Assembly: GCA_963843285.1 (NCBI GenBank)
Contig: CAWJJO010000002.1
Location: 372,001 to 436,000, forward strand
Reading direction: 5' to 3'
DNA length: 64,000 nucleotides
From: CAZDDB01 sp963843285
Lineage (GTDB): Bacteria; Acidobacteriota; HRBIN11; JAKEFK01
In this document: positions 1-7,964 of the stretch, in pieces
Position numbering within the stretch: the stretch's first letter is position 1
Layout: each line of letters begins with the position of its first letter
Notes under the pieces: model-generated
Databases searched by the model: none
Told to the model about the DNA's origin: nothing
What the model saw: the letters and a program-made list of their open reading frames with translations, nothing else
Program-made: the position numbers and the translations under genes

Positions 1-310
1 TTGCCGGTAGGAACGCTTTCGTGCATAAAAAAACGCTCTTGACGTTGAGCTGGAAGTGCCAATCCCAGTCCGGTTCTGTCAGTTTGAGGAACGGTGCCGT
101 GCGGACTCCTCCCGCGTTGTTGATTAACACATCTACAGGCCCGATGATGTCGCGCATCCGTTCCACTTCCAAAGCCCTGGTCAGATCGCAGCGAACCGTA
201 GCGTCCTCACCACGAGCGCAGGTAATCACCTCATGACCGGCTGCGCGAAGAGTCTCCGCGACCCCCGCCCCGATCCCCTTCGTCCCTCCGGTCACAAGAA
301 TTTTAGACAT
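1..310 (-). CDS. SDR-family NAD(P)-dependent oxidoreductase, 3' part cut by window edge
   Basis: The minus strand reads MSKILVTGGTKGIGAGVAET from an ATG at 310, which is the N-terminal Rossmann fold of a short-chain dehydrogenase. It has the nucleotide-binding TGGTKGIG glycine motif at residues 8-15, the acidic/polar region after beta-3 (RCDLT) and the NNAG motif near residue 66. The catalytic Ser-Tyr-Lys lies beyond the edge, so substrate and cofactor cannot be assigned; many such proteins are 3-oxoacyl-ACP-reductase-like. The gene is divergent from a MarR regulator, a layout that often means the regulator controls it. No Shine-Dalgarno is present. A TTGACA/TATATA promoter lies directly in front of the ATG. 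Confidence 0.9.
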   Translation of the reverse strand, partial: MSKILVTGGTKGIGAGVAETLRAAGHEVITCARGEDATVRCDLTRALEVERMRDIIGPVDVLINNAGGVRTAPFLKLTEPDWDWHFQLNVKSVFLCTKAFLPA

Positions 311-318
311 ATACCATT

Positions 319-346
319 TATATATAAATGAAGTACCGGCTGTCAA
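319..346 (-). promoter_or_regulatory. Sigma-70-like promoter of the SDR gene, nearly leaderless
   Basis: On the minus strand TTGACA (346-341) is followed after 16 nt by TATATA (324-319). The -10 ends 8 nt before the ATG at 310, so the transcript would start at or within a few bases of the start codon. A register with TATAAA and an 18-nt spacer is also possible. No Shine-Dalgarno lies in between. Confidence 0.55.
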
Positions 347-353
347 TCTTGAA

Positions 354-514
354 AATATCAAATATTAAAAATCAAATATCAAAAAAACATAATAAAAGAA
401 GCAAAAAACTTGTTTGGTGACTCAGGACATGTAATGGGATTCAGCCGATTTGTGCCACGGTTACGAAGGCCAGATTCTTTACTGATGGAATTATGTTTAT
501 TTGATTTTTGATAT
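354..514 (-). repeat. AT-rich palindromic repeat element, copy 1
   Basis: The outer arms (about 354-392 and 490-514) are imperfect inverted repeats of the type ATATCAAAAATCAAATAAAC. The interior carries GAGTCACCAAAC and TTTTTTGCTT when read on the minus strand. The same arms and the same two interior words recur in the opposite orientation at 30999-31142. It fills most of the SDR/marR intergenic region. Confidence 0.6.
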
Positions 515-528
515 GCCCCCCTTCCAAC

Positions 529-556
529 TTGACAGATCTGTGTTGCAACATATCCT
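529..556 (+). promoter_or_regulatory. Promoter of the marR-like gene
   Basis: TTGACA (529-534), a 16-nt spacer and TATCCT (551-556) lie just before the ATG at 565. The 8-nt gap after the -10 predicts transcription starting almost at the ATG. This supports choosing the start at 565 rather than an in-frame ATG at 508, which would place the promoter inside the gene. Confidence 0.5.
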
Positions 557-564
557 TACGTCCC

Positions 565-1029
565 ATGGGAGAAGCTCTTCGAAGACGGATCAAGCAGCAG
601 CGGTTTGAGAGTCCGTTGCAGGAAGCCCTGCTCAACGTGCTGGTTGCGGGGAGCCACATTCGTGAGCACCTGGACCGTCTTTGCGCACCGTACGGGATTA
701 CCCATTCGCAATACAACGTGCTCCGCATTTTGCGGGGTGCTCATCCCCACGGTCATCCACGCTGTGAGATTGCAAGCCGGATGGTGGAACGTGCTCCGGA
801 TGTAACCAGGCTGATTGACCGTCTGGAAAAACAAGATCTGGTATCGCGGGACCGCGCTGCCAGCGACCGCCGGCTTTCCATCGCCCGGATTACGAGAAAA
901 GGGCTCGACTTGCTGGACCAGTTGAAAATTGATGAATGGTTTGTGGAGCGATACACCGGGCGGATTTCGTCCCGCGACAAGAAACAACTCTCCCGCATTT
1001 GCGAAGACATCTACCGCGACGATCTGTAA
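565..1029 (+). CDS. MarR-family transcriptional regulator
   Basis: A 154-residue winged-helix regulator, normal MarR length. The central part (ITHSQYNVLRILRG, then MVERAPDVTRLIDRLEKQDLV) is the helix-turn-helix with the typical recognition helix. It is followed by a wing (SRDRAASDRRLSIARIT) containing the conserved D-R-R of the family, and dimerisation helices lie at both ends. MarR proteins usually repress neighbouring genes and are released by small ligands; the divergent SDR gene is the obvious candidate target, which is inference. Start: the in-frame ATG at 508 would add 19 residues of atypical sequence and span the promoter at 529-556, so ATG 565 is preferred although it has no Shine-Dalgarno. 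Confidence 0.9.
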   Translation: MGEALRRRIKQQRFESPLQEALLNVLVAGSHIREHLDRLCAPYGITHSQYNVLRILRGAHPHGHPRCEIASRMVERAPDVTRLIDRLEKQDLVSRDRAASDRRLSIARITRKGLDLLDQLKIDEWFVERYTGRISSRDKKQLSRICEDIYRDDL

Positions 1030-1042
1030 GTTTTTCCCACAT

Positions 1043-1100
1043 CATGGAGTGCAGGCGTCTCGCCTGCATTATGGGTCGCAGGCCTCCGGCCCCTGCATCC
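1043..1100. repeat. Dispersed GC-rich repeat (GCAGGCGTCCCGCCTGC type)
   Basis: A short hairpin-forming unit, GCAGGCGTCTCGCCTGC, is followed by TATGGGTCGCAGG and a second small palindrome. Related copies lie at 27077-27150, 48928-49032 and 55372-55428, always between genes. Confidence 0.7.
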
Positions 1101-1154
1101 TGGACTGTGTTTCGATGTTAGAATCTCTTTGAGAGTATCTGGAGAATCACCTCT

Positions 1155-2786
1155 TTGATCGATCCGGAAAAAGGAAAAGAGACCGAGGAGTTAAAGACCG
1201 TCCTGCGCACGGAAATTCGGGAGGGCATCCGCGAAGGGATGGTTCTCGAAGATCGGTATGTGATTGAAAAGGAGCTGGGGCGCGGAGGGATCGGAGCGGT
1301 ATATCTGGCGCATGATCAGCGCCTCCACAACCGGGCGGTTGTAATCAAAGTCTTGCTCCAATCTTCTGCTTTCCAACCCTGGTTCCAGAAAAAGTTTCGC
1401 CAGGAAATCGAAGCTCTCTCCCGTATCGATCATCCCGGTGTAATTGGTGTTCTGGATAACGGACAGACACCTGCCGGCACGCCATATCTGGTGATGCAGT
1501 TTGCCGAAGGAGCGAATCTTCGCAAGGTGATGAAAGAGTCACAGGCATCTTTGGAGCTTTGGCGCGTAGCGGCCATCTTGCGGCAAACGGGTGCAGCTCT
1601 CACCGCCGCACACGACAAGGGAATCTATCACTGTGACCTGAAACCGGAAAATATCATGCTTCAGAAATTGGGTGAAGATGAGGATCAGGTCCGGCTGATC
1701 GATTTCGGCGTCGCAAAAGTGCGTGACTCGCAGGTGGCAGCCAGCACCGAAACAAAAGTTGCCGGCACGTTTCACTACATGGCCCCGGAACAGTTGATGG
1801 GCCAGCCTTCCGCAACCAGCGATGTGTATGCGCTTGGCGTAATTGCGTACGAGCTGCTTTCCAATCACCTTCCGTTTGAGGCGAAAACCCCGCTAGCGCT
1901 GTATCAATTGCAGCAAGCGGGTCCGGCTGCCGTCATAGATCGTTTGCGCCCGGAAGTTTCTGAGGGGGCCAGGCAAGTGCTGGCCAAGGCTCTGTCCTTC
2001 AATTCAGACACGCGCTATCAGCGGGCTCGAGAATTTGCCGATGACCTTGCAAAAGCGCTGACGGAGCCGCCGCCGCAGGTCGTTCTGCCGCCGCCCCAGC
2101 AATCTTCGGCGAGAATATGGACGCTGGTCGCGATTGTGGTTCTGATCGCGGCTGCCCTCAGCGCTATTCTCTGGGATAAATTTCACGCCCCCGCTCCGGT
2201 GGTTCAGAAACCCGCGCCATCTCCGCCACCGGCGCCCGCTTTGCCGGAACGGGTTTTGAATTACTCCATCACGCTACAGAAATATCGCGATGGAAAGAAG
2301 TATGAAAAGCCCGTTGAGCTTGCAAAAGAAGTTCTATTTGAAAAGGATTATCAGATCCGGTTGAATCTTTCCAGCCTGCAGCGCGGGTTCCTCTACATCT
2401 TGAACTATGGGCCGGCCGCGGGAAGCGCTGTAGATACATTCAACGTGCTCTATCCGGTTGGCAACAGTTCTGCCGAATTAGCCGATAAACAAATGATCGT
2501 GATTCCGCCCGGTGAGAACTGGTTTCAATTTGATGAACAGGAAGGAACCGAAAAACTCTGGATGATCTGGTCCGCGAAAACTGTTCCCGAGCTCGAGGCG
2601 GTCAAACATCTGGCAAATCCAGACGACAAGGGAGTAGTCCGCGACGCAAACCAGATTCAAGCGATCCAATCCTTTCTCTCGAAGCATTCAAAAGATCCGG
2701 TCCGGATCGAAAGGGAAGATCAAGGCACCGCCGTCATTGCCAAAGGAGATGTGCTGGTAAATCTATTAAGGCTGGAACATCACTAA
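1155..2786 (+). CDS. Transmembrane Ser/Thr protein kinase with periplasmic DUF4384-like domain
   Basis: A PknB-type (Hanks) kinase of 543 residues. Visible motifs are the glycine loop GRGGIGAVYLA (about 42-52), VVIK with the ATP-binding lysine (about 64), catalytic HCDLKPEN (about 159, HCD instead of the usual HRD), DFG (about 182) and APEQ (about 211). A proline-rich linker leads to one membrane helix (about 320-340). After a second proline-rich stretch comes a roughly 120-residue extracytoplasmic domain (GFLYILNYGPAAG, VIPPGENWFQFD) resembling DUF4384. The start is TTG at 1155 with GGAGA at 1141-1145; an internal ATG at 1239 would also keep the kinase. Its stop overlaps the next start (TAATG), so the two genes are translationally coupled. 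The signal sensed is unknown. Confidence 0.93.
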   Translation: MIDPEKGKETEELKTVLRTEIREGIREGMVLEDRYVIEKELGRGGIGAVYLAHDQRLHNRAVVIKVLLQSSAFQPWFQKKFRQEIEALSRIDHPGVIGVLDNGQTPAGTPYLVMQFAEGANLRKVMKESQASLELWRVAAILRQTGAALTAAHDKGIYHCDLKPENIMLQKLGEDEDQVRLIDFGVAKVRDSQVAASTETKVAGTFHYMAPEQLMGQPSATSDVYALGVIAYELLSNHLPFEAKTPLALYQLQQAGPAAVIDRLRPEVSEGARQVLAKALSFNSDTRYQRAREFADDLAKALTEPPPQVVLPPPQQSSARIWTLVAIVVLIAAALSAILWDKFHAPAPVVQKPAPSPPPAPALPERVLNYSITLQKYRDGKKYEKPVELAKEVLFEKDYQIRLNLSSLQRGFLYILNYGPAAGSAVDTFNVLYPVGNSSAELADKQMIVIPPGENWFQFDEQEGTEKLWMIWSAKTVPELEAVKHLANPDDKGVVRDANQIQAIQSFLSKHSKDPVRIEREDQGTAVIAKGDVLVNLLRLEHH

Positions 2787-3640
2787 TGAAGAGAACTGCC
2801 CGTTTTGTGCTTCTGGTTTTCCTGTTTAGTTTGTTTGTTGTTGCGGATGAAGAGCGCCAATTGTGGAACACCGCTTTCCAAAAAGAGGAACAGCAAACTC
2901 CAAAGCCGGCCCGGCGTCGTTACAAATCCGCCACACCGGAAATTGCAACACCCGCAACGCCTCCCGCTACTGTTGTAGGCGTTACGATCTGGCAACTCGC
3001 GCCATCCGGGAGCTCAGCCCAGGGAGCCAGACTTCTGGTTCACGAAGGAACTCAGAATGTGGAATGGGTTGCCCAGCGTGTCGATTCCGGTAAATCTTTG
3101 AACGAAGGCTCACACGTTCGTCTCAGCGTGGAATCCGGCAAAAAAGGGTTTTTGTATGTCGTTGACCGCGAAAAGTACGCAGACGGTTCGACCGCGGAAC
3201 CATATTTGATTTTTCCCACATCACGTCTTTCCGGCGCAAACAACGCAGTGCAAACCGGAGTCGTGATTGAAATTCCTTCACAGGATGATTCTCCGCCGTA
3301 TTTCACATTGAAGCGGAGCCGCAGCGATCATGTCGCTGAAGTTCTGAGTGTTCTGGTGGCGCCCTCCGAGATTCCGGATCTCAAGATCGGAAGAGAAGCG
3401 CTAAAACTTTCCGCAGCCATGGTCGCTGATTGGGAAAAGAAGTATGGGAAAAAAGCAGGTGTGCTGGAGCTGGAAGGCGGCGCGGGGCAGGCTTGGACAG
3501 AAGCGGAGAAGCAAGCCGGAACAGGAAGCAGAAGTCTGGGAGGAGCAGATCCGCTGCCCCAGACGCTGTACTTCGATCCGGATGCAAAACCAGACGCGCC
3601 CTTGATGATCAACGTTCCGCTCCAAATCAAGAAAGACTAA
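2786..3640 (+). CDS. Secreted DUF4384-like protein, partner of the kinase
   Basis: 284 residues. The N-terminus (MKRTARFVLLVFLFSLFVVADEE) is a Sec signal peptide, so the protein is probably periplasmic. After a proline/alanine-rich linker, residues about 105-200 (VRLSVESGKKGFLYVVDREKY, then YLIFPTS and VIEIPSQDD) match the layout of the extracytoplasmic domain of the upstream kinase: a beta-rich DUF4384-type fold with a GFLYV core strand. The one-base overlap with the kinase gene implies co-expression. A likely role is ligand binding or modulation of the kinase sensor domain, which is inference. The TAA stop is directly followed by a CCGCAAAG repeat. Confidence 0.8.
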   Translation: MKRTARFVLLVFLFSLFVVADEERQLWNTAFQKEEQQTPKPARRRYKSATPEIATPATPPATVVGVTIWQLAPSGSSAQGARLLVHEGTQNVEWVAQRVDSGKSLNEGSHVRLSVESGKKGFLYVVDREKYADGSTAEPYLIFPTSRLSGANNAVQTGVVIEIPSQDDSPPYFTLKRSRSDHVAEVLSVLVAPSEIPDLKIGREALKLSAAMVADWEKKYGKKAGVLELEGGAGQAWTEAEKQAGTGSRSLGGADPLPQTLYFDPDAKPDAPLMINVPLQIKKD

Positions 3641-3866
3641 CCGCAAAGACCGCAAAGTGCTCCAAAAGAATAAAGGGTACATCCCATCGCTAACGTCAGA
3701 TCGAGGTTTTAGAGAATAAGCTTTGAACCGTAGAATATCGAACAAATGAACTCCGAAGCTCACTTCTGGCTTCTTCACTTCTGCGGTTTTGGACTTCCTG
3801 TTGGATATTCGGACTAAGCTTCCTCTTTGCGAACTTTGCAGTCTTTGAGGTCTTTGCGGTTAATCC
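3639..3866. repeat. Nested inverted repeat (CGCAAAGACCGCAAAG family) between convergent genes
   Basis: TAACCGCAAAGACCGCAAAG at 3638-3657 is mirrored by a CTTTGAGGTCTTTGCGGTTA end at about 3846-3862. Both convergent genes end exactly where the arms begin: each TAA stop is followed by CCGCAAAG. A weaker inner palindrome (GAATATCGAACAAA against TTGGATATTC) lies inside. It could act as a bidirectional terminator, but no T-run is evident. Confidence 0.65.
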
Positions 3867-5284
3867 TCTCTGTCAAACACAGGCGAATAGGCGCCTTTCA
3901 GCTCCCGCGTCCACCATTCCCCGGAGGATCGCTTGCCAGCAATAGAATTGAAATGATACCGGTACCACACCGCCCGGATGAATTTTGGAGGCGCCGCGGG
4001 AAATGGATTGTACTCCAATAGTGCGAGCACTTCCGGTGAGCCATCCAGCAGCCGGTAACAGAAAGGAACAAACCAATCGCTATTCTGATAGTCTCCAAGC
4101 GCCGCAAACCACATTTGCCAGTCCAGACGCGGTTGAAGCGGTTCTACAAACGAAGGGCGTCTCTGCAGGTTTCCAGGCTTGTACTTGAACTCATAGCTTT
4201 TCCATTCCTTCCCATCCGTACTTCCTTCGATCACAATCTCCATGCGCGTTGTAGTCATCACCGCGAAGAGCCCGTAGCCGTTGACGGTGCGAAACGGAGA
4301 CAGGATGCGATATGTCTGCACAAGCGACCTCGGCCAGTATTTTGCGAGATGAAGAGTGCCGCTCAGTTCCATCAGCGATAGTAGAAATAGAACCGACGCC
4401 GCGACACGGACAGGCCATACGCTCCACGGATGCGGTTTCGCTGATGGTTGAAACCATTTTCGAATCCATTCAGGCCAAAGTTTGTCTTCCATCAATAACA
4501 GACAGAGAGAAATCGCGAGAAGATTAAAGAAACAATAGTTGCCGGTCCCAAAGATCAGAATTTGAAGTCCGATCATGGTAAAACAGGCTGTGAGACGAAA
4601 TCGTTGCGGCAGGAAGATCAAGAATGGAACGAACAGCTCAGCGCCAAACATTATAGCGACCGAGAGTTTCTGGAACCAGGAAGGCAACTGATGGGCATAC
4701 CAGCCGATCCAGGTTGGAAGCGGCTGTGTTTCATAATGGAAGTTGAGGGCGGTCAAGTTGCGCCATGTTGAATCCCCGCTCAGCAATTTCACAATCCCCG
4801 AAGAAAACATCAAACGGAACAGAAGCCAGTGCATCAGCAGTAAAGAGATCCGTTGCTGTGAAACAAGCAGGACTGCGAGAAATCCGGTCTCCAGCAATAA
4901 CACATCCCATTGAAAGGCAAGAAAATCCCTGCACACAGCACACAACGAGAGATAAAAAACCCACAGAAAAAATAGAATGAGAGCCTGGAACCGTCCTACA
5001 AACAGAAGCAAGGAGAGCGCGGCGCCTGCTGCGCAAAGAGACTGCAAAAACACATCGCTCGAATTGAGCCAGCACAAAGAAGGCACCAGCCAGTAACGCT
5101 GCCACTGAAAACGCTGTGCCACAAGCTCTAAAAAAGTAGAAGCGGGCAGAATCCCGTGTGTGCCTGCAAGCCCGGCAATTTGCATCCAGAGAGAAACAAA
5201 CGCGATACAGTAAATCAGGGCCAGCGCGCGCAGAAAGACGGCCTTTGCAACCGTGTAGTTGTCCGCGTTCATCCGAGTAATCAT
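3860..5284 (-). CDS. Lipase maturation factor (LMF)-family membrane protein
   Basis: 474 residues with about eight hydrophobic segments over the first 320 (for example VFLRALALIYCIAFVSLWMQI and ALSLLLFVGRFQALILFFLWVFYLSLC). A soluble C-terminus carries the LMF hallmarks PPKFIRAVWYRYHF and RLDWQMWFAAL. In animals LMF1 is an ER protein needed for lipase folding; bacterial members are common but of unknown role, probably in folding or modifying exported proteins. The gene lies downstream of pbpC on the same strand, separated by a 236-bp double-hairpin element that ends 17 nt before the ATG. A second in-frame ATG lies 4 codons in. Confidence 0.85.
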   Translation of the reverse strand: MITRMNADNYTVAKAVFLRALALIYCIAFVSLWMQIAGLAGTHGILPASTFLELVAQRFQWQRYWLVPSLCWLNSSDVFLQSLCAAGAALSLLLFVGRFQALILFFLWVFYLSLCAVCRDFLAFQWDVLLLETGFLAVLLVSQQRISLLLMHWLLFRLMFSSGIVKLLSGDSTWRNLTALNFHYETQPLPTWIGWYAHQLPSWFQKLSVAIMFGAELFVPFLIFLPQRFRLTACFTMIGLQILIFGTGNYCFFNLLAISLCLLLMEDKLWPEWIRKWFQPSAKPHPWSVWPVRVAASVLFLLSLMELSGTLHLAKYWPRSLVQTYRILSPFRTVNGYGLFAVMTTTRMEIVIEGSTDGKEWKSYEFKYKPGNLQRRPSFVEPLQPRLDWQMWFAALGDYQNSDWFVPFCYRLLDGSPEVLALLEYNPFPAAPPKFIRAVWYRYHFNSIAGKRSSGEWWTRELKGAYSPVFDRED

Positions 5285-5300
5285 ACCCCCGGCGCCGACT

Positions 5301-5536
5301 GTAGGGGCTGAGCATTTTCCAATCGTTGTTTTGTCCCAGTTGCAATCGGCTATGGTCTCTTTTCATGCATGGTTTCTATTTGCAAGTGAAAATGCTCAGC
5401 CCGTCTAAGAAAGGAGACGATAGCACTTCATTGCCGGGCTGTGCATTTGCGCCCACCTTCATGATCTAAAATTGCTTTCATAGAAATGCTACCATTCTGA
5501 TTCGTTGTTTTTGATGGCAAATGCACAGCCTCCTAC
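5301..5536 (-). repeat. Double-hairpin element, copy 1
   Basis: Read on the minus strand, hairpin B comes first: arms at 5536-5516 (GGCTGTGCATTTGCC) and 5452-5433 (GCGCAAATGCACAGCCCGGC) with a 63-nt loop. A 27-nt linker follows, then hairpin A: GACGGGCTGAGCATTTTC and GGAAAATGCTCAGCCCCTAC (end 5301). A conserved core lies at 5463-5487. Related copies are at 22341-22570 and 59904-60140. It sits between the end of pbpC and the start of the LMF gene. Confidence 0.85.
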
Positions 5537-5540
5537 TGGA

Positions 5541-7964
5541 CTACCTGACGGTGATGCGGACGGGAGAGGATTTGAAGTCCGTAAACGGCACAACAATCTG
5601 AAACGTGTGTTGCCCCGGTTGGAGTGTCCAACGGGTGGAGTAGGGAAAGTCCACTGTCTGGAATGGAGCGCCGTCTACATACCAGATCATCTGAGACGTC
5701 TTTGGATCGGCGATCGCTTCCAGCGCGAGAGTGGCGAGACCTTCCGGCGTTTCCGGATCACGTTGAATCTGCATTCCGTTTTCAGGCAGTGTAATTTGCA
5801 AGCGGATCGGTTCTCCGAATGCTATTTCTTCGCGCTCTTTACGCCTTTGCGAGAAATATCCATTTTTCTCTCCCCATGCCGCGTATTGCGGCGCCAAACG
5901 CACTGCAGCAGGTGTCAGCGCAAAATGAGCGTCACAGAATTCCACCGGTTCCTGACCCTTTCGAAACCATTCCGTTGTGACGTGATCGCATTCCGGCTTT
6001 GCAAGCTTTCCGGTGAGGGCACAGATCCGCAGCGGGACGAAACCTCGCGGCGGAGGAAAACTGAGATCACGGAGTCCGTCCGTCAGATCCAGTTGTAAAA
6101 AAGTGAGCACTCGTTGCGCGAGAGCGGCCGCCGATCTGTATCCACTCAATCGATTCATCGACAGGTAATCAGGATGCCCGACCCAAACTGCCACAACATA
6201 CTTTCCGGAATAGGCTACGGTCCAGGCATCCTTGTGGGCATAGGATGTTCCGGTTTTGACTGCGACAGGAAACGAATATTCCGCAGATCCCATTCGCGGA
6301 AATGCAGGCAGTCGCGCCATCGGATCGGAAAGAAATAGAGTGATCTGACGCGCTGCGTCTTCCGAGAAAACGCGATGTGATAGCGAGCAAGGTTGACCGT
6401 CGTACCATACGAGATCGCTAAGCACTCCTTCGCGTGCCAGCACACTGTAAGCTCGGATAAGCTGTTCGAGGGTTACGGGCAATCCGCCTACTGCAAGTCC
6501 TACACCGTAGTCTCTTGCGGGCCTGGCATTGGTGTGCAATCCGAGATCACCGAAGAATCCGTAGGTCTCGTCCGTTCCGGTCCGGAGCAGCAGATCTACT
6601 GCGGGAACATTGCGTGAGTTTGCCAGCGCCACACGCGGCAGCAGCGGACCCAAAAACTGATCGTCCGCATTTCCGATTCCTCCGGCTGCGCGATGCAAAT
6701 CCTCCAGGATGGTGGCAGGAGTGATGACCCCGCGTTCTAGCGCCAATCCGTACAAAAAGGGCTTGAGCGTGCTTCCCGAAGAGCGGGAAATCTGCGTGTA
6801 ATCGATCGCTCCCGCATGTTTCGCATCGAAGTAATCTGCCGACCCCACCCAGGCAAGCACCTGGTTCGTGTTTCGATCGAGAACGATGACTGCTCCGTTT
6901 CCGGCGCCGTATTTCTGCCACGAGTGGATCGCCTCGGAGGTCAACCAGGAAACTTCACGCTGCAAATCCAAATCCAGTGATGTTTGCACAATCGTTCGGA
7001 CCGGCGCCCCATTTCTGGAAAGCATCGTTTCCAGATGCAATACGGCGTGCATTGCGGATTCTTCACGCTTTCCCGGTTCCGGCATCTTGAGTCCTGCCAG
7101 CTGCTTTGCCGCGACATGATATTCGTCGCGTGTCAGCACCCCCTGTTCCAGCAAATGATCCAGCAATCGTCTGCCGCGATGAATCGCACTTGCCATCCCG
7201 GCCGGCTCGTATGGATTCATCCTGCCCGGCGCTTGCGGCAGCGCGGCCAGAAAACTGATTTCTGCCCAGCTCAAATCCTCGACAGGCTTGTCAAAATAGC
7301 GACGCGCTGCGTACGCGATTCCATGGATTCTGTTTCCATAGGGGACAATGCGGAGATAATGCGCCAGCACAGCCTCTCTCCCATATCTGCGCGTCAGAAA
7401 TAGCGCTGTCAGCGCTTCCGTTGCCTTTCTGAAGTAGGTCCGTTGGCCCGGATTCTGCATCCGCGCAACCTGCATGGCAATCGTGGAGGCGCCCGAGATT
7501 CTTTTTCGCTGTCCGATATTTTGGAACACCGCCCGCAGGACTCCAACCGGATCCACCCCCGGATGTTTCCAGAACCGGCGGTCTTCTAATGCAGTAGTAG
7601 CAGCCACCACGCGTTGTGGTAAAGGATCCGCCGGCCAGTATCCGAACTCTTCCGTCTCGCTTCCCGTTTCGGCCAGAAATCTTCCGTGACGGTCGAGAAG
7701 GAAAACACTGGCGCGCGGGCTTTCCAGTCGGGCGCGAGAAGCGGAGAGCAGGAGTTCACTACAAACGAACAAAGAGCACAAAGCAAGCAGAAAAATTACA
7801 CTGCGAAGTTTAGTCGGGTAATGTGTGCGTTTCCCCTCCTTATGAAGGAGGGGATTAAGGAGAGGTTGGAAAAGTATGTTGATGGGACAACCCCCTCTTT
7901 TATCTCTCCCTTGATAAGGGGAAGAAACAAATTTACTATCATCTTTGTGAGTCCGGCGGTTCAT
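5541..7964 (-). CDS. pbpC: Penicillin-binding protein 1C (bifunctional glycosyltransferase/transpeptidase-like)
   Basis: 807 residues. A membrane anchor lies at about 55-75. The GT51 glycosyltransferase domain follows (EDRRFWKHPGVDPVG with the catalytic Glu, and GASTIAMQVARM). The transpeptidase domain has the SxxK motif in SGSTLKPFLYG, SRN in ANSRNVPA, and KTG in VKTGTSYAHKDAW. A C-terminal BiPBP_C domain contains WYVDGAPF. It overlaps the upstream alpha-2-macroglobulin gene by 4 nt (ATGA), the classic pbpC/yfhM pairing in which the macroglobulin protects the periplasm and PbpC may repair peptidoglycan. Oddity: residues about 14-45 are encoded by a copy of a dispersed palindromic repeat (7836-7926) that has stayed in frame. 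No alternative ATG, GTG or TTG with a good ribosome site was found before the membrane helix. Confidence 0.95.
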   Translation of the reverse strand: MNRRTHKDDSKFVSSPYQGRDKRGGCPINILFQPLLNPLLHKEGKRTHYPTKLRSVIFLLALCSLFVCSELLLSASRARLESPRASVFLLDRHGRFLAETGSETEEFGYWPADPLPQRVVAATTALEDRRFWKHPGVDPVGVLRAVFQNIGQRKRISGASTIAMQVARMQNPGQRTYFRKATEALTALFLTRRYGREAVLAHYLRIVPYGNRIHGIAYAARRYFDKPVEDLSWAEISFLAALPQAPGRMNPYEPAGMASAIHRGRRLLDHLLEQGVLTRDEYHVAAKQLAGLKMPEPGKREESAMHAVLHLETMLSRNGAPVRTIVQTSLDLDLQREVSWLTSEAIHSWQKYGAGNGAVIVLDRNTNQVLAWVGSADYFDAKHAGAIDYTQISRSSGSTLKPFLYGLALERGVITPATILEDLHRAAGGIGNADDQFLGPLLPRVALANSRNVPAVDLLLRTGTDETYGFFGDLGLHTNARPARDYGVGLAVGGLPVTLEQLIRAYSVLAREGVLSDLVWYDGQPCSLSHRVFSEDAARQITLFLSDPMARLPAFPRMGSAEYSFPVAVKTGTSYAHKDAWTVAYSGKYVVAVWVGHPDYLSMNRLSGYRSAAALAQRVLTFLQLDLTDGLRDLSFPPPRGFVPLRICALTGKLAKPECDHVTTEWFRKGQEPVEFCDAHFALTPAAVRLAPQYAAWGEKNGYFSQRRKEREEIAFGEPIRLQITLPENGMQIQRDPETPEGLATLALEAIADPKTSQMIWYVDGAPFQTVDFPYSTRWTLQPGQHTFQIVVPFTDFKSSPVRITVR
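7836..7926. repeat. CCCCTCCTTATGAAGGAGGGG-type repeat inside the 5' end of pbpC
   Basis: CCCCTCCTTATGAAGGAGGGG (a palindrome) is followed about 35 nt later by CAACCCCCTC and TCCCTTGATAAGGGGAAG. A closely related copy lies at 20439-20526 before the dehydrogenase gene. Here the repeat is translated as part of the cytoplasmic N-terminal tail of PbpC. Confidence 0.75.

Noticed and set aside
508..564. Upstream ATG start for the marR gene
   Set aside because: It would translate through a good TTGACA/TATCCT promoter and adds 19 residues unlike MarR N-termini.
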